From assembly GCF_037404875.1 (NCBI RefSeq), contig NZ_JBBELO010000027.1, positions 62,001 to 126,000 on the forward strand: DNA of 64,000 nt. Direction: 5' to 3'. The position numbers were made by a program, and so were the translations under genes. How positions within the stretch are numbered: position 1 is the first letter of the stretch; every line of letters begins with the position of its first letter. Source of the DNA: Orlajensenia sp037404875 (GTDB lineage: Bacteria; Actinomycetota; Actinomycetes; Actinomycetales; Microbacteriaceae). The notes beneath the pieces are model-generated. The model ran no database searches. It was not told the origin of the DNA and saw nothing but the letters and a program-made list of their open reading frames with translations. Below, piece after piece: positions 37,001-44,602 of this stretch.

Positions 37001-37939
37001 TCAGGCGGCATCCGGAACGGCGATCACCTTGCCGACGACCTCGCCGGCCGCTGCCCGTGCGTGGATGGCGGCAAGGCCGTTCAGCGAGACCCGCTCAGCG
37101 ACCTCGACGGTGAGTTCACCGCTGTCGACGAGGGAGACCAGCCGGGTCAGCTCGTCGACGTCGGGTCGCGCGAACACATCGGCCGTTCGCACGCCGCGCT
37201 CCTCGTCGCCGGGCGTCGTCATCCACGCGGTCGTGGCCACGACGATGCCGCCGTCGCGCACCACGGCGACGAGCTCGGCGAATTCCTCGGGGCTGAGCGG
37301 CGCCAGGTTCAGCAGCACGTCGACGGGCTCCGTCACCGCATCGAGAACGCTGGCATTCGTGTGGTCGATGACCTGCGACGCACCGGCCGCCTGCACGGTC
37401 TCCCGGCTGCGCGGGCTCGCAGTCGCGATCACGTGGGCTCCCGCCCGCGCGGCGAGCTGAACGGCGTATGCCCCGACCGCCCCGCCCGCACCCGTGATGA
37501 GCAGCCGCTGGCCGGCCTCGAGCGCGGCAACGTCGAACAGCGCCTGCCATGCCGTCAGCGCGACCGATGGCAGAGCGGCAGCGTCGGCCAGCGGGATGCT
37601 CGCCGGGGCGATGGCGAGCGCGTCCGCAGGGGCTACGACGTACTCGGCCGCGGATCCGTCTTCACCCATCGGCAGGAACCCGATCACGGCATCGCCGGGC
37701 TGGAAGGCCGAGACATCATCGCCGACCGCCTCGATCCTGCCCGACACGTCGTACCCGGGAACGTGCGGCAGGGTCACTCCGAAGGGCAGGGAGCCTGCTC
37801 GGATGCCTGCGTCGGCCGGGTTGTAGGCCGAGCCGGCCACACGGATAAGAACCTGACCCTCCCCCGCGACGGGCTGCGGCGCGTTCTCGTACTGCAGAAC
37901 GTCGGGGCTGCCGAACTCGTGGAAACGTACTGCCTTCAT
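37001..37939 (-). CDS. NADPH:quinone oxidoreductase-like zinc-independent MDR protein
   Basis: 312 residues. The start MKAVRFHEFG at 37939 has the perfect site GGAGGAGG a few bases upstream. Medium-chain dehydrogenase/reductase fold: N-terminal GroES-like domain (VLIRVAGSAYNPADAGIRAG, HVPGYDVSGRIEAVG) and nucleotide-binding GAGGAVGAYAVQLAARAGA. It lacks catalytic and structural zinc ligands, so it belongs with quinone or enone reductases. It is divergent from a MarR regulator with strong repeat structures between them, so induction by quinones or electrophiles through MarR is likely. Confidence 0.86.
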   Translation of the reverse strand: MKAVRFHEFGSPDVLQYENAPQPVAGEGQVLIRVAGSAYNPADAGIRAGSLPFGVTLPHVPGYDVSGRIEAVGDDVSAFQPGDAVIGFLPMGEDGSAAEYVVAPADALAIAPASIPLADAAALPSVALTAWQALFDVAALEAGQRLLITGAGGAVGAYAVQLAARAGAHVIATASPRSRETVQAAGASQVIDHTNASVLDAVTEPVDVLLNLAPLSPEEFAELVAVVRDGGIVVATTAWMTTPGDEERGVRTADVFARPDVDELTRLVSLVDSGELTVEVAERVSLNGLAAIHARAAAGEVVGKVIAVPDAA

Positions 37940-37949
37940 GATCTTCCTC

Positions 37950-37981
37950 CTCCTGATGCTTCGAATGTGAAGCATCAGGAG
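37950..37981 (-). promoter_or_regulatory. 13-bp-arm hairpin adjoining the ribosome binding site
   Basis: A perfect inverted repeat with arms 37950-37962 and 37969-37981 and a 6-base centre. In the mRNA of the oxidoreductase gene the 3' arm contains AGGAG and runs straight into the Shine-Dalgarno sequence. It could hide the ribosome site or be a DNA operator for the divergent MarR protein. Confidence 0.6.
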
Positions 37982-37998
37982 CACGGTAACACTGCTTC

Positions 37999-38028
37999 GA
38001 GTTCGTAGCAAGTGTTTTGAGTTCGTAG
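37999..38028. promoter_or_regulatory. Direct repeat GAGTTCGTAG, candidate MarR sites
   Basis: GAGTTCGTAG occurs at 37999-38008 and 38019-38028, exactly 20 bases apart (two helical turns), upstream of the marR start at 38048 and of the divergent oxidoreductase. The spacing on one DNA face suggests cooperative binding of two dimers. Confidence 0.5.
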
Positions 38029-38047
38029 TAACGGATAGGCTCGCGGC

Positions 38048-38548
38048 ATGGCCTCCTCACCGCGCGACCTCAGCCCGACGGAGCTGGACGCCTATTTCTC
38101 GCTCATCGAGGTGAGCAGCCTCTTGCGGCATGCCGTCGAGCAGCAACTGCGCGACGCCGGCGACCTCAGCTACGTGCAGTTCCAGCTTCTGGGGCGTCTG
38201 GGCAACGCTCACTCGGGCAGCCACCGCATGACGGATCTCGCCGACGGCGTGGTCTACTCTCGCAGCGGTCTCACCTACCAGGCGCAACTGCTCGAGCAGC
38301 GCGGACTGGTCACGCGCGCCCCTTCCCTCGACGACGAGCGCAGCACGACCGTCACCATCACGCAGGAGGGCAGGGACCTGCTGGCCAAGGTTCTGGCCGG
38401 GCACATCGCCGTGCTCCACGACCTGCTGCTGGCGCCCTTGACCTCCGCGGATGTCGATGCCCTCGCGGATGTGCTGGGCCGACTGCGCGACCACATGCGC
38501 TCCGCACCCCCGCGCTCGGCGGCGCCACGCCGCCGCAAGACCACCTGA
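38048..38548 (+). CDS. MarR-family transcriptional regulator
   Basis: 166 residues. Winged-helix core: SYVQFQLLGRLGNAHSG, RMTDLADGVVYSRSGLTYQAQ, LLEQRGLVTRAPSLDDERST (the DxRS-type wing), TVTITQEGRDLL. The C-terminal tail is basic (RSAAPRRRKTT). A TAGGCT box stands 6 bases before the ATG, so the message may be leaderless. It likely represses itself and the divergent quinone oxidoreductase-like gene. Confidence 0.9.
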   Translation: MASSPRDLSPTELDAYFSLIEVSSLLRHAVEQQLRDAGDLSYVQFQLLGRLGNAHSGSHRMTDLADGVVYSRSGLTYQAQLLEQRGLVTRAPSLDDERSTTVTITQEGRDLLAKVLAGHIAVLHDLLLAPLTSADVDALADVLGRLRDHMRSAPPRSAAPRRRKTT

Positions 38549-38684
38549 CGCATCCGCCTCGCTCTGTGCAGTCAGGGGCGAACCCCGAGCGCAGCTGACG
38601 GTTCCGGGCCGGCGCCCTTACACCCCCTCGGCCTTCCATCCAGCCCCCTCGACCGTAGAGACACCCGCGCCTAGCGTTGACGAC

Positions 38685-39572
38685 ATGGTCATGGAACTCA
38701 CACTCAACAACGGCATCACGATGCCCGCTCTCGGACTCGGCGTCTTCCAGTCCCCACCCGAAGAGACCACCGCGGCGGTGCAGGCCGCTCTCGCCACCGG
38801 ATACCGCCACATCGACACGGCGGCCGCCTACGGCAACGAGCGGGGGGTCGGCGAAGGCATCCGCCGCTCGGGGCTCGATCGCTCCGAGGTGTTCATCGAG
38901 ACGAAGGTCTGGGTGAGCGACTACGGGTACGACGAGACCCTGCACGCGTGGGAGAAGGCCACCGGCAAGCTCGGGGTCGAGACGCTCGACTTGCTCATCC
39001 TGCACCAGCCCGCGCCCGATCGCTTCGACAACACGATCGCCGCCTACACGGCGCTCGAGCGGCTGCTCCGTGACGGCCGGGTGCGCGCCATCGGCGTCAG
39101 CAACTTCATGCCCCACCACCTCGAGCGACTGCTCGCCGAGACGGAGGTCGTTCCCGCCGTCAACCAGATCGAGTTGCACCCCTACTTCAGCCAGCCCGAC
39201 GTGCAGCGAGCGGATGCTGCCAGCGGCATCCTCACGCAGGCCTGGTCCCCGATCGGCGGCATCACCTTCTATCCCGGTTGGGGCGAAGACCGCAAGAGCG
39301 TGATGGACGACCCGACGATCGCCGCCATCGCGCAGGCGCATGCGAAGTCGCCGGCCCAGGTGATGCTGCGCTGGCACCTGCAGCAGGGCCGCTCCGCTAT
39401 CCCGAAGTCGGTGAATCCGAAGCGCATCGCCGAGAACTTCGACGTGTTCGACTTCGAGTTGAGCGCCGACGAGCTGGCGAGCATCGACGCGCTCGACACG
39501 GGCGTTCGCAGCGGACCCGACCCCGACGAAGCGCGCGAGGAGCGCTTCGCGATGGTCATTCCCGAAGCTTGA
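38685..39572 (+). CDS. Aldo/keto reductase
   Basis: 295 residues (ATG at 38685; a second in-frame ATG at 38691). AKR family hallmarks: HIDTAAAYGNE with catalytic Asp and Tyr, FIETKVW with Lys, LLILHQP with His, IGVSNF and the C-terminal cofactor loop IPKSVNPKRIAENF for NADPH. Close to 2,5-diketo-D-gluconate reductase-like proteins; the actual carbonyl substrate is open. No ribosome site, but TAGCGT lies 7 bases before the ATG, the same geometry as at the epoxide hydrolase gene. Confidence 0.9.
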   Translation: MVMELTLNNGITMPALGLGVFQSPPEETTAAVQAALATGYRHIDTAAAYGNERGVGEGIRRSGLDRSEVFIETKVWVSDYGYDETLHAWEKATGKLGVETLDLLILHQPAPDRFDNTIAAYTALERLLRDGRVRAIGVSNFMPHHLERLLAETEVVPAVNQIELHPYFSQPDVQRADAASGILTQAWSPIGGITFYPGWGEDRKSVMDDPTIAAIAQAHAKSPAQVMLRWHLQQGRSAIPKSVNPKRIAENFDVFDFELSADELASIDALDTGVRSGPDPDEAREERFAMVIPEA

Positions 39573-39629
39573 CCGAAGCATCCGGAAACTGAGCCGGGAG
39601 TAGGAACCCGTTCGCGCGGGTGCCGGCGA

Positions 39630-40091
39630 TCAGGAGCCGACGTTCTCGCTCTGCAGGAGGGAGTACCCGATCGCCGATACGACGACTCCCGCGATGGCCA
39701 CGCCCACCAGGAGGTAGGCGATCGGGCTGCGACGGTAACCACGCAGCACCGGCAGGCCGGACCCTGCGATCAGCACGCCGAACGCCGCTGCCGCGACGGC
39801 GACCAACAGAAACGACTCGTCCCATGCCAGGCTCACCCGGGCGCTGTAGTCCTGGCCCGCGTCGATGAACGCGGTATGGCTGGCGATCATCTGCGGAACC
39901 TGCCAGAGGGTGTAGCCGGCCGCACACGCTCCAAAGATGGCTCCGACCGTGTGCAGGGTGTATGCCCAGAACATCCGGGCTCCGCTGGCGAGTGGCTTGC
40001 CCGGTCGTCGCCCGCCTGCTTCGACGGAGCCCTGTTGAACGGTCACGGACTCCCCAGCGTGGGTAACCCTGTCGAACCGACGTTGCACCAT
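39630..40091 (-). CDS. Small multi-spanning membrane protein, unknown
   Basis: About 153 residues if started at ATG 40091. A GTG a few codons downstream with GGGGAG before it is an alternative. Four predicted membrane helices: TLHTVGAIFGACAAGYTLW, FLLVAVAAAAFGVLIAG and SPIAYLLVGVAIAGVVVSAIG are the clearest. No recognised family. It converges on the AKR gene with 57 bases between. Confidence 0.6.
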   Translation of the reverse strand: MVQRRFDRVTHAGESVTVQQGSVEAGGRRPGKPLASGARMFWAYTLHTVGAIFGACAAGYTLWQVPQMIASHTAFIDAGQDYSARVSLAWDESFLLVAVAAAAFGVLIAGSGLPVLRGYRRSPIAYLLVGVAIAGVVVSAIGYSLLQSENVGS

Positions 40092-40253
40092 CTCCCGAGT
40101 ATGTCCTGCCCCCGAGAATGCCGCACGCGATGAGGGCCGCGCCTTCCTGAGGCGCGGCGCGACGGTGGCCGCCGACCGCCTCCTGCAAGGCGTCTGAGCC
40201 TGCCCGGTCCTGCACGTCTGCAGTCGGGGCCCATCCACGGAATGCACCCACAG

Positions 40254-40287
40254 GGGATGCGCCGCGCCCGGAGGCCCGGCGCATCCC
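40254..40287 (-). terminator. Hairpin terminator downstream of the small antitoxin-like gene
   Basis: An 11-bp perfect stem GGGATGCGCCG/CGGCGCATCCC (40254-40264 and 40277-40287) with a 12-base loop lies just downstream of the leftward gene ending at 40303. No U-run follows. Confidence 0.55.
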
Positions 40288-40302
40288 GCACAGTGGGCGC
40301 TG

Positions 40303-40485
40303 CTACTCGCCGACCTTGTCGTCGGCCGCCTTCTCGCCGGCGTCGATCTTGTCGCTGAACTTGCCGCCGGTCGCCGAGTCGGCGGCGTCGCCGGCCTTGT
40401 CGAGCGCCGAGTCGCTGGCCTTCTCGCCCTGGTCGCTGTTCGCGAAGTCCTTCGCCTTATCGCCGAGGCCACCCAGATCTGCCAT
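40303..40485 (-). CDS. MT0933/Rv0909-like antitoxin-family protein
   Basis: 60 residues; GGAG lies 6 bases before the ATG at 40485. The repetitive amphipathic pattern GLGDKAKDFANSDQGEKASD and DSALDKAGDAADSATGGKFS matches the MT0933-like antitoxin family, whose members resemble small LEA or CsbD stress proteins. No toxin gene is adjacent, so a stress-protein role is as likely as antitoxin activity. Confidence 0.7.
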   Translation of the reverse strand: MADLGGLGDKAKDFANSDQGEKASDSALDKAGDAADSATGGKFSDKIDAGEKAADDKVGE

Positions 40486-40596
40486 GAGAATCTCCATCCG
40501 TCGCCGCCGGTGAGGCGGATGCCGCCAGTCTGTGGCCGCGGCGGCAGTCCCGCACCGGGCTTGCGCGCCGCGCGCGCCAGTGCAATACGAGCGGGT

Positions 40597-40654
40597 CGAC
40601 TTGCCACTTCTTGCGGGTTCCGAGGCGCCCGAAGCCGCAAGAAGTGGCAAGTCG
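40597..40654. repeat. 58-bp palindromic element, copy 1 (perfect 20-bp arms)
   Basis: Arms at 40597-40616 and 40635-40654 are exact reverse complements (CGACTTGCCACTTCTTGCGG); an 18-base centre contains GGCGCC. A related element of identical size and centre lies at 63370-63427. Between convergent-side ends of two genes; it may act as a terminator or be a REP/MITE-like mobile palindrome. Confidence 0.75.
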
Positions 40655-40685
40655 GCCCGTGTGGGATGCCGGGTGGCGCGTGCCG

Positions 40686-41441
40686 CTACCGCGCGGTGTA
40701 CCCTCCGTCGACGAGGTGATAGCTGCCCGTGATGAAGCTCGCGGCATCGCTCGCGAGGAACGCGACCAGCGCGGCCACCTCGTCCGCCTCACCCAGACGC
40801 CCGAGCGGGTGCAGGCCCACCAGGTAGGCCTGGGCATCGGCGTCGAGGTTCGCGTCGATCAGCGGGGTCTTGATGAAGCCGGGCCCGACCGAGTTCACGC
40901 GCACGCCCTGGGCCGCGTACTCGATCGCCGCGTTCTTCGTCAGTCCGAGAACGCCGTGCTTGGCCGTTACGTATGCGACCGAGTTCGCGAAGCCGACACT
41001 TCCGAGGATCGATGCGACGTTCACGATCGATCCCCCACCGTTGGCCACGATCGCCGGCAGCTGCGCGCGCATTCCGTAGAACAGCGAGCTCAGGTTGATG
41101 TCGATCACCCGCGCCCACGAGTCCAGCGGGTAGTCGCCGGTGAGCGCCGACGCTCCGCCGATGCCGGCGTTGTTCACGGCGATACGCAGCGGCGCCAGGT
41201 CGTTCGCCGCGCCGATCGATGACTCGACCCAGCCCTGGTCGGTCACATCGCCGACGGATGCGGCTGCTCGCCCCCCTGCATCCGTGATCTCGCGCACCAC
41301 GCGCTCGGCAGACTCGGCGTTCAGATCGTTCACGAGAACGGCGGCTCCGCTGGCCGCGAGGGTGAGGGCGACGCTGCGGCCGATGCCGCTGCCCGCTCCC
41401 GTGACGATCGCCGAACGGTCTGCCACGTCGTAGGTAGCCAT
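40686..41441 (-). CDS. Short-chain dehydrogenase/reductase (classical SDR)
   Basis: 251 residues, GGAAAGGA before the ATG. Classical SDR motifs: TGAGSGIG cofactor loop, ND after beta-2 (NAD preference), NNAGIGG, catalytic Ser in NVASILGS and YVTAK. C-terminal GSYHLVDGGYTAR. Close in style to 3-hydroxybutyrate or sugar-alcohol dehydrogenases; substrate unknown. Single gene. Confidence 0.9.
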   Translation of the reverse strand: MATYDVADRSAIVTGAGSGIGRSVALTLAASGAAVLVNDLNAESAERVVREITDAGGRAAASVGDVTDQGWVESSIGAANDLAPLRIAVNNAGIGGASALTGDYPLDSWARVIDINLSSLFYGMRAQLPAIVANGGGSIVNVASILGSVGFANSVAYVTAKHGVLGLTKNAAIEYAAQGVRVNSVGPGFIKTPLIDANLDADAQAYLVGLHPLGRLGEADEVAALVAFLASDAASFITGSYHLVDGGYTAR

Positions 41442-41669
41442 GATGTCCTTTCCTGTCGGGGTGATGACAGGTCGGATCGTGGCGAAACGGCCGGTCTCGT
41501 CACGGTGTCCGGCCTGATGCCACGCTACGCCTCGGCACGGATGCCGTCACGGCCACCGAGCAAACGAGCACCCCCTCGCGTGCCTTCCTTTCTGGGGGCC
41601 GTTGCGCTGCCGACGGAGGCGCCGCGGCATCCTTACTCTGTGAGCAGTCATGAAGGAAGGAACGCGTCG

Positions 41670-42977
41670 ATGCCCACGCTGAAGCCCCGCGTCACCGCTT
41701 CGGCGGGGCGATCGTCGAAGCGACGCATCCCTCGCTCCTTCTGGGTCGTTCCAGCGCTTCTCGCGCCGTTCGTCGTCGTGTCGGCATTCACGAGTGGGAT
41801 CGGCGGCGTGCTGATCGTCGTCGGACTCGCCGCACTGCTGACGGGCATCTACGTGGCGATCACCGGCCGGCGCAGCTGGGCGATGCTGGCCTCTCGAAAG
41901 GCGGGCGCCATCGCGTCGGGCGCCGCTGTCGTCGCGGTGATCGTGGGCTCCGCGCTCGTCGGCCCATCGACGTCAGCGAGTCCCGACGCCGCCTCGACGC
42001 CGACACCGACGGCTTCTGTCACCGCACCATCGACAGCCACACCCACGCCCACTCCGACCGCCGACCCGGAGCTCGATCCGTCGACGGTGCAGGCGGCGAG
42101 TGATGCGGCATCCGTCGTCATCGAGAACGACGCCGCGACGAGCAACCGGTCCGCGCTGAGCCTTCTCGCCACCCTTCCGGTCAAGGGCCGCGCGCCGAAG
42201 ACGGGGTACGACCGCACCGACGACTTCGGCATCGCCTGGCTCGACGTGGATCGAAACGGATGCGACACCCGCAACGACGTGCTGGCCCGCGACCTGGCCG
42301 ACATCGACCGCCCTGCAGGATGCAGGGTTCTGAGCGGCACGCTGCACGACCCGTACACCGGCACCACGATCGCGTTCGTGCGCGGCAACACCACGTCGAC
42401 GGCGGTGCAGATCGACCATGTCGTCGCGCTCATGAACGCGTGGGAGACCGGCGCGCAGCAGCTCAGCCAGGCGCAGCGCATCTCGCTTGCGAACGACCCG
42501 ATGAACCTCTTCGCCGTCGACGGACCGACGAACGCCAAGAAGAGCGACGGGGATGCCGCGACCTGGCTGCCACCGTCGAAGTCGTTCCGGTGCGAGTACG
42601 TCGCCCATCAGGTCTCCGTCAAGGCGAGGTACGGGCTCTGGGTCACGGCAGCCGAGCAAGATGCGATGACGCGGGTGCTCGCGACGTGCCCGGATCAGAA
42701 GGCGGTCACCTCTCCGTTCGCCCTGCCGGCCCCCGCTCCCACCGTCCCTCCGGCGCCGGCGCCTGCCCCGGCGCCGGCTCCTGCACCTGCGCCCGTCCCC
42801 GCACCTGCGCCGGTTCCCGATCCTGCGCCGGTTCCGGCTCCTGCGCCGGCACCCGCTCCCGCTGTTCCCGACGGCGGTGGCGCGACCGCGCTCTGCAATG
42901 ACGGCACCTATTCCTTCGCCGAGCACCACCAGGGGGCGTGCTCGCACCATGGCGGCGTCTCGATCTTCTACAAGTAA
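41670..42977 (+). CDS. Membrane-anchored HNH-type (DUF1524/GmrSD-C) nuclease with Pro/Ala linker and DUF3761 tail
   Basis: 435 residues; the ATG at 41670 follows AAGGAAGG. Two to three N-terminal hydrophobic segments (residues ~20-100) and a Thr/Pro linker precede an extracytoplasmic domain of the DUF1524/HNH family: AWLDVDRNGCDTRNDVLARDL, then QIDHVVALMNAW and the H-N-K-like NDPMNLFAVDGPTNAKKSDGD... WLPP. A ~45-residue Pro/Ala repeat links it to the C-terminal DUF3761 motif ALCNDGTYSFAEH..GACSHHGG. Related actinobacterial proteins are secreted nucleases. It might serve DNA degradation for nutrients or competition. Confidence 0.85.
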   Translation: MPTLKPRVTASAGRSSKRRIPRSFWVVPALLAPFVVVSAFTSGIGGVLIVVGLAALLTGIYVAITGRRSWAMLASRKAGAIASGAAVVAVIVGSALVGPSTSASPDAASTPTPTASVTAPSTATPTPTPTADPELDPSTVQAASDAASVVIENDAATSNRSALSLLATLPVKGRAPKTGYDRTDDFGIAWLDVDRNGCDTRNDVLARDLADIDRPAGCRVLSGTLHDPYTGTTIAFVRGNTTSTAVQIDHVVALMNAWETGAQQLSQAQRISLANDPMNLFAVDGPTNAKKSDGDAATWLPPSKSFRCEYVAHQVSVKARYGLWVTAAEQDAMTRVLATCPDQKAVTSPFALPAPAPTVPPAPAPAPAPAPAPAPVPAPAPVPDPAPVPAPAPAPAPAVPDGGGATALCNDGTYSFAEHHQGACSHHGGVSIFYK

Positions 42978-43047
42978 GACCGCGGCGAGCGCGTCTACCG
43001 CGTCAGCGGCATCCTGCCGGCGCCGCTCGTGCCAATGCGCACGAGGG

Positions 43048-43719
43048 TCACGGCCCTCCCAGCCAGTGCTCGATGCGGCGGGTATCTGGGGCGAAGCCGT
43101 GGCTGACGCCGTAGAGCACCGCCTGCGTGCGCGTGGTAACCCCGATCTTGCGGTAGACCGAGCGGATGTAGGACTTCACCGTGTTGGGGCTGAGGTAAGT
43201 GAGGCGGGCGACATCCGCATTGCTCTTGCCCTGGGTGATGAGCGCGAGGATCTCGGACTCGCGATCGGTGATGCCCTCGAGGCGTCCCGGCCAGTCGAGG
43301 CCGGGTGCGCTCGGGGCGCGGCGGCCGGGGTCGCTGAACACCATCTCGCCCGCGTTCACCGCCTCGATGGCGGCGACGAGCTCTGCCGCGGTGAGCGTCT
43401 TCGACAGGTACCCGTGCACGCCCAGCTGCCGAGCAGACTCGATGAGGTCGGGATGGAAGTTCCAGGTGTAGACCACGACATGCCGCGCCCGCGGATTGGC
43501 CACCAGCCCGGCGATCTCGTCGTGGTCCGACTCCGGCTGGGCGAACGAGTCGTACAGCACGACGTCCACCGGATCCTCCATCGCGGTGCGCGCGTCGATC
43601 TCGGCCACGACGACGCGGTCGCGGTAGTTGTCGAACAGGTGCGCCAGACCGGTGAGCACGATGTCGTAGTCATCGATCAGCGCGACCGTCACGGCTCGGG
43701 TCGCACGAGGAGAGGGCAT
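43048..43719 (-). CDS. LuxR/NarL-family response regulator, orphan
   Basis: 223 residues from ATG 43719; the open frame continues far upstream but as a shadow of glsB. Receiver domain with VALIDDYDIV acidic pocket, phospho-acceptor D57 in VLYDSF and Lys in YLSKTLT. The C-terminal HTH is ITDRESEILALITQGKSNADV, YLSPNTVKSYIRSVYRKIGV. No sensor kinase is in the window. It is divergent from glsB, with two palindromic sites between them that it may bind. Confidence 0.88.
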   Translation of the reverse strand: MPSPRATRAVTVALIDDYDIVLTGLAHLFDNYRDRVVVAEIDARTAMEDPVDVVLYDSFAQPESDHDEIAGLVANPRARHVVVYTWNFHPDLIESARQLGVHGYLSKTLTAAELVAAIEAVNAGEMVFSDPGRRAPSAPGLDWPGRLEGITDRESEILALITQGKSNADVARLTYLSPNTVKSYIRSVYRKIGVTTRTQAVLYGVSHGFAPDTRRIEHWLGGP

Positions 43720-43731
43720 GGATTCAGGATT

Positions 43732-43769
43732 ACACCCCCAGGGGTGTGACGGCACACCCGCAGGGGTGG
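43732..43769. promoter_or_regulatory. Twin 16-bp operators between LuxR regulator and glsB
   Basis: ACACCCCCAGGGGTGT (43732-43747) and ACACCCGCAGGGGTGG (43754-43769) are near-perfect palindromes 22 bases apart centre to centre. They overlap the regulator's upstream region and lie ~90 bases before glsB. The symmetry is what dimeric NarL-type regulators bind. Confidence 0.6.
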
Positions 43770-43857
43770 TGAAGTGGGAACTCCCCAACCGAATCCGGAT
43801 GCGCCGACGGCGCCACCCGGTCGGGCGCACCGCGTCCGCTGAACAAAGGAGAAGGCC

Positions 43858-44136
43858 ATGATCGGTCTCATCATCAGCATCATCATCATCGGCCTGATCG
43901 CCGGTTTCATCGCCCGCGCCGTCATTCCCGGCAAGCAGGAGATGGGCATTCTCATGACGATCCTGCTGGGGATCATCGGATCGTTCGTCGGCGGATTCCT
44001 CGGATTCCTGATCTTCCAGCACGACCCGATGGACGGCTTCTTCCAGCCCGCCGGCATCATCGGCTCCATCATCGGCGCGATCATCGTGCTCGCCATCTAC
44101 GTCGCCGTCACGCGTCGCCGCGGCGTCGCCCGCTGA
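43858..44136 (+). CDS. GlsB/YeaQ/YmgE-family stress-response membrane protein
   Basis: 92 residues; AAAGGAG lies 7 bases before the ATG. Three membrane helices with the family pattern IIIIGLIAGFIARAVIPGKQ, ILLGIIGSFVGGFLGFLI, GIIGSIIGAIIVLAIYV and a basic C-terminus. Transglycosylase-associated or general-stress membrane protein; molecular function not known. Probably controlled by the divergent LuxR regulator; followed by a strong terminator. Confidence 0.92.
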   Translation: MIGLIISIIIIGLIAGFIARAVIPGKQEMGILMTILLGIIGSFVGGFLGFLIFQHDPMDGFFQPAGIIGSIIGAIIVLAIYVAVTRRRGVAR

Positions 44137-44185
44137 CCCAGCGGCATCCGCCCTCGCCGGGCATCCCTTGACCGGCGATGGCACC

Positions 44186-44221
44186 GGCCACCGACAGCCT
44201 CGCGCTGGCGGTGGCCGTTTT
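44186..44221 (+). terminator. Rho-independent terminator of glsB
   Basis: The stem GGCCACCG...CGGTGGCC (44186-44193/44209-44216) has an inner CAGC/GCTG extension and a 5-base loop, followed by GTTTTCG. It lies 50 bases after the glsB stop. Confidence 0.75.
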
Positions 44222-44286
44222 CGCGTCACGCGCAGCATCCGGCCAGCGTCCGCAGTTCGGGTTGGCCCTTTCCGACGAATCAGTCG

Positions 44287-44307
44287 ATGTTCTACTATGT
44301 AGAACAT
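44287..44307 (+). promoter_or_regulatory. 21-bp palindromic operator overlapping the antitoxin start codon
   Basis: Arms 44287-44295 and 44299-44307 (ATGTTCTAC/GTAGAACAT) are perfect, spaced by TAT; the right arm includes the A and T of the ATG. The -10 box TACTAT (44293-44298) is inside and 7 bases from the ATG, with a weak TTCCGA -35 at 17-base spacing. Ideal for autorepression by the TA complex. Confidence 0.7.
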
Positions 44308-44602
44308 GGCCGAATCCTCCGACGATGCCGCCGAAGCTACCGAGAGCGTCGGCATACGCTCTCTCAAGCAGAACGCATCCGCCGTTGTTGCTCGAGCCGA
44401 GGCGGGCGCGAACCTGACCATCACGGATCGCGGTCGCCCGGTCGCTCGGTTGAGCCCGATCGGCAGGTCTCGGCTGGCCGAACTGGAGACTGCGGGCCGT
44501 CTTCGCGCCCCCCTTCGGGACCTCACCGAGCTTCCTCCTGCGGCCACCGGCAGCCCTCTCTCTGCAGTGCTTGCGCAGATGAGGGACGAAGAGGACGTGT
44601 AG
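44306..44602 (+). CDS. Phd/YefM-family antitoxin
   Basis: 98 residues. DNA-binding region: VGIRSLKQNASAVVARAEAG, LTITDRGRPVARLSPIG; acidic toxin-binding C-terminus ending MRDEEDV. No ribosome site and a -10 box 7 bases from the ATG indicate leaderless expression under a palindromic operator. Its stop overlaps the toxin GTG by one base (TAGTG). Unrelated in detail to the antitoxin at 29436. Confidence 0.88.
   Translation: MAESSDDAAEATESVGIRSLKQNASAVVARAEAGANLTITDRGRPVARLSPIGRSRLAELETAGRLRAPLRDLTELPPAATGSPLSAVLAQMRDEEDV

Noticed and set aside
42720..42870. Apparent tandem DNA repeat
   Set aside because: It is the Pro/Ala codon repeat of the HNH-type protein linker, not a CRISPR or VNTR outside genes.
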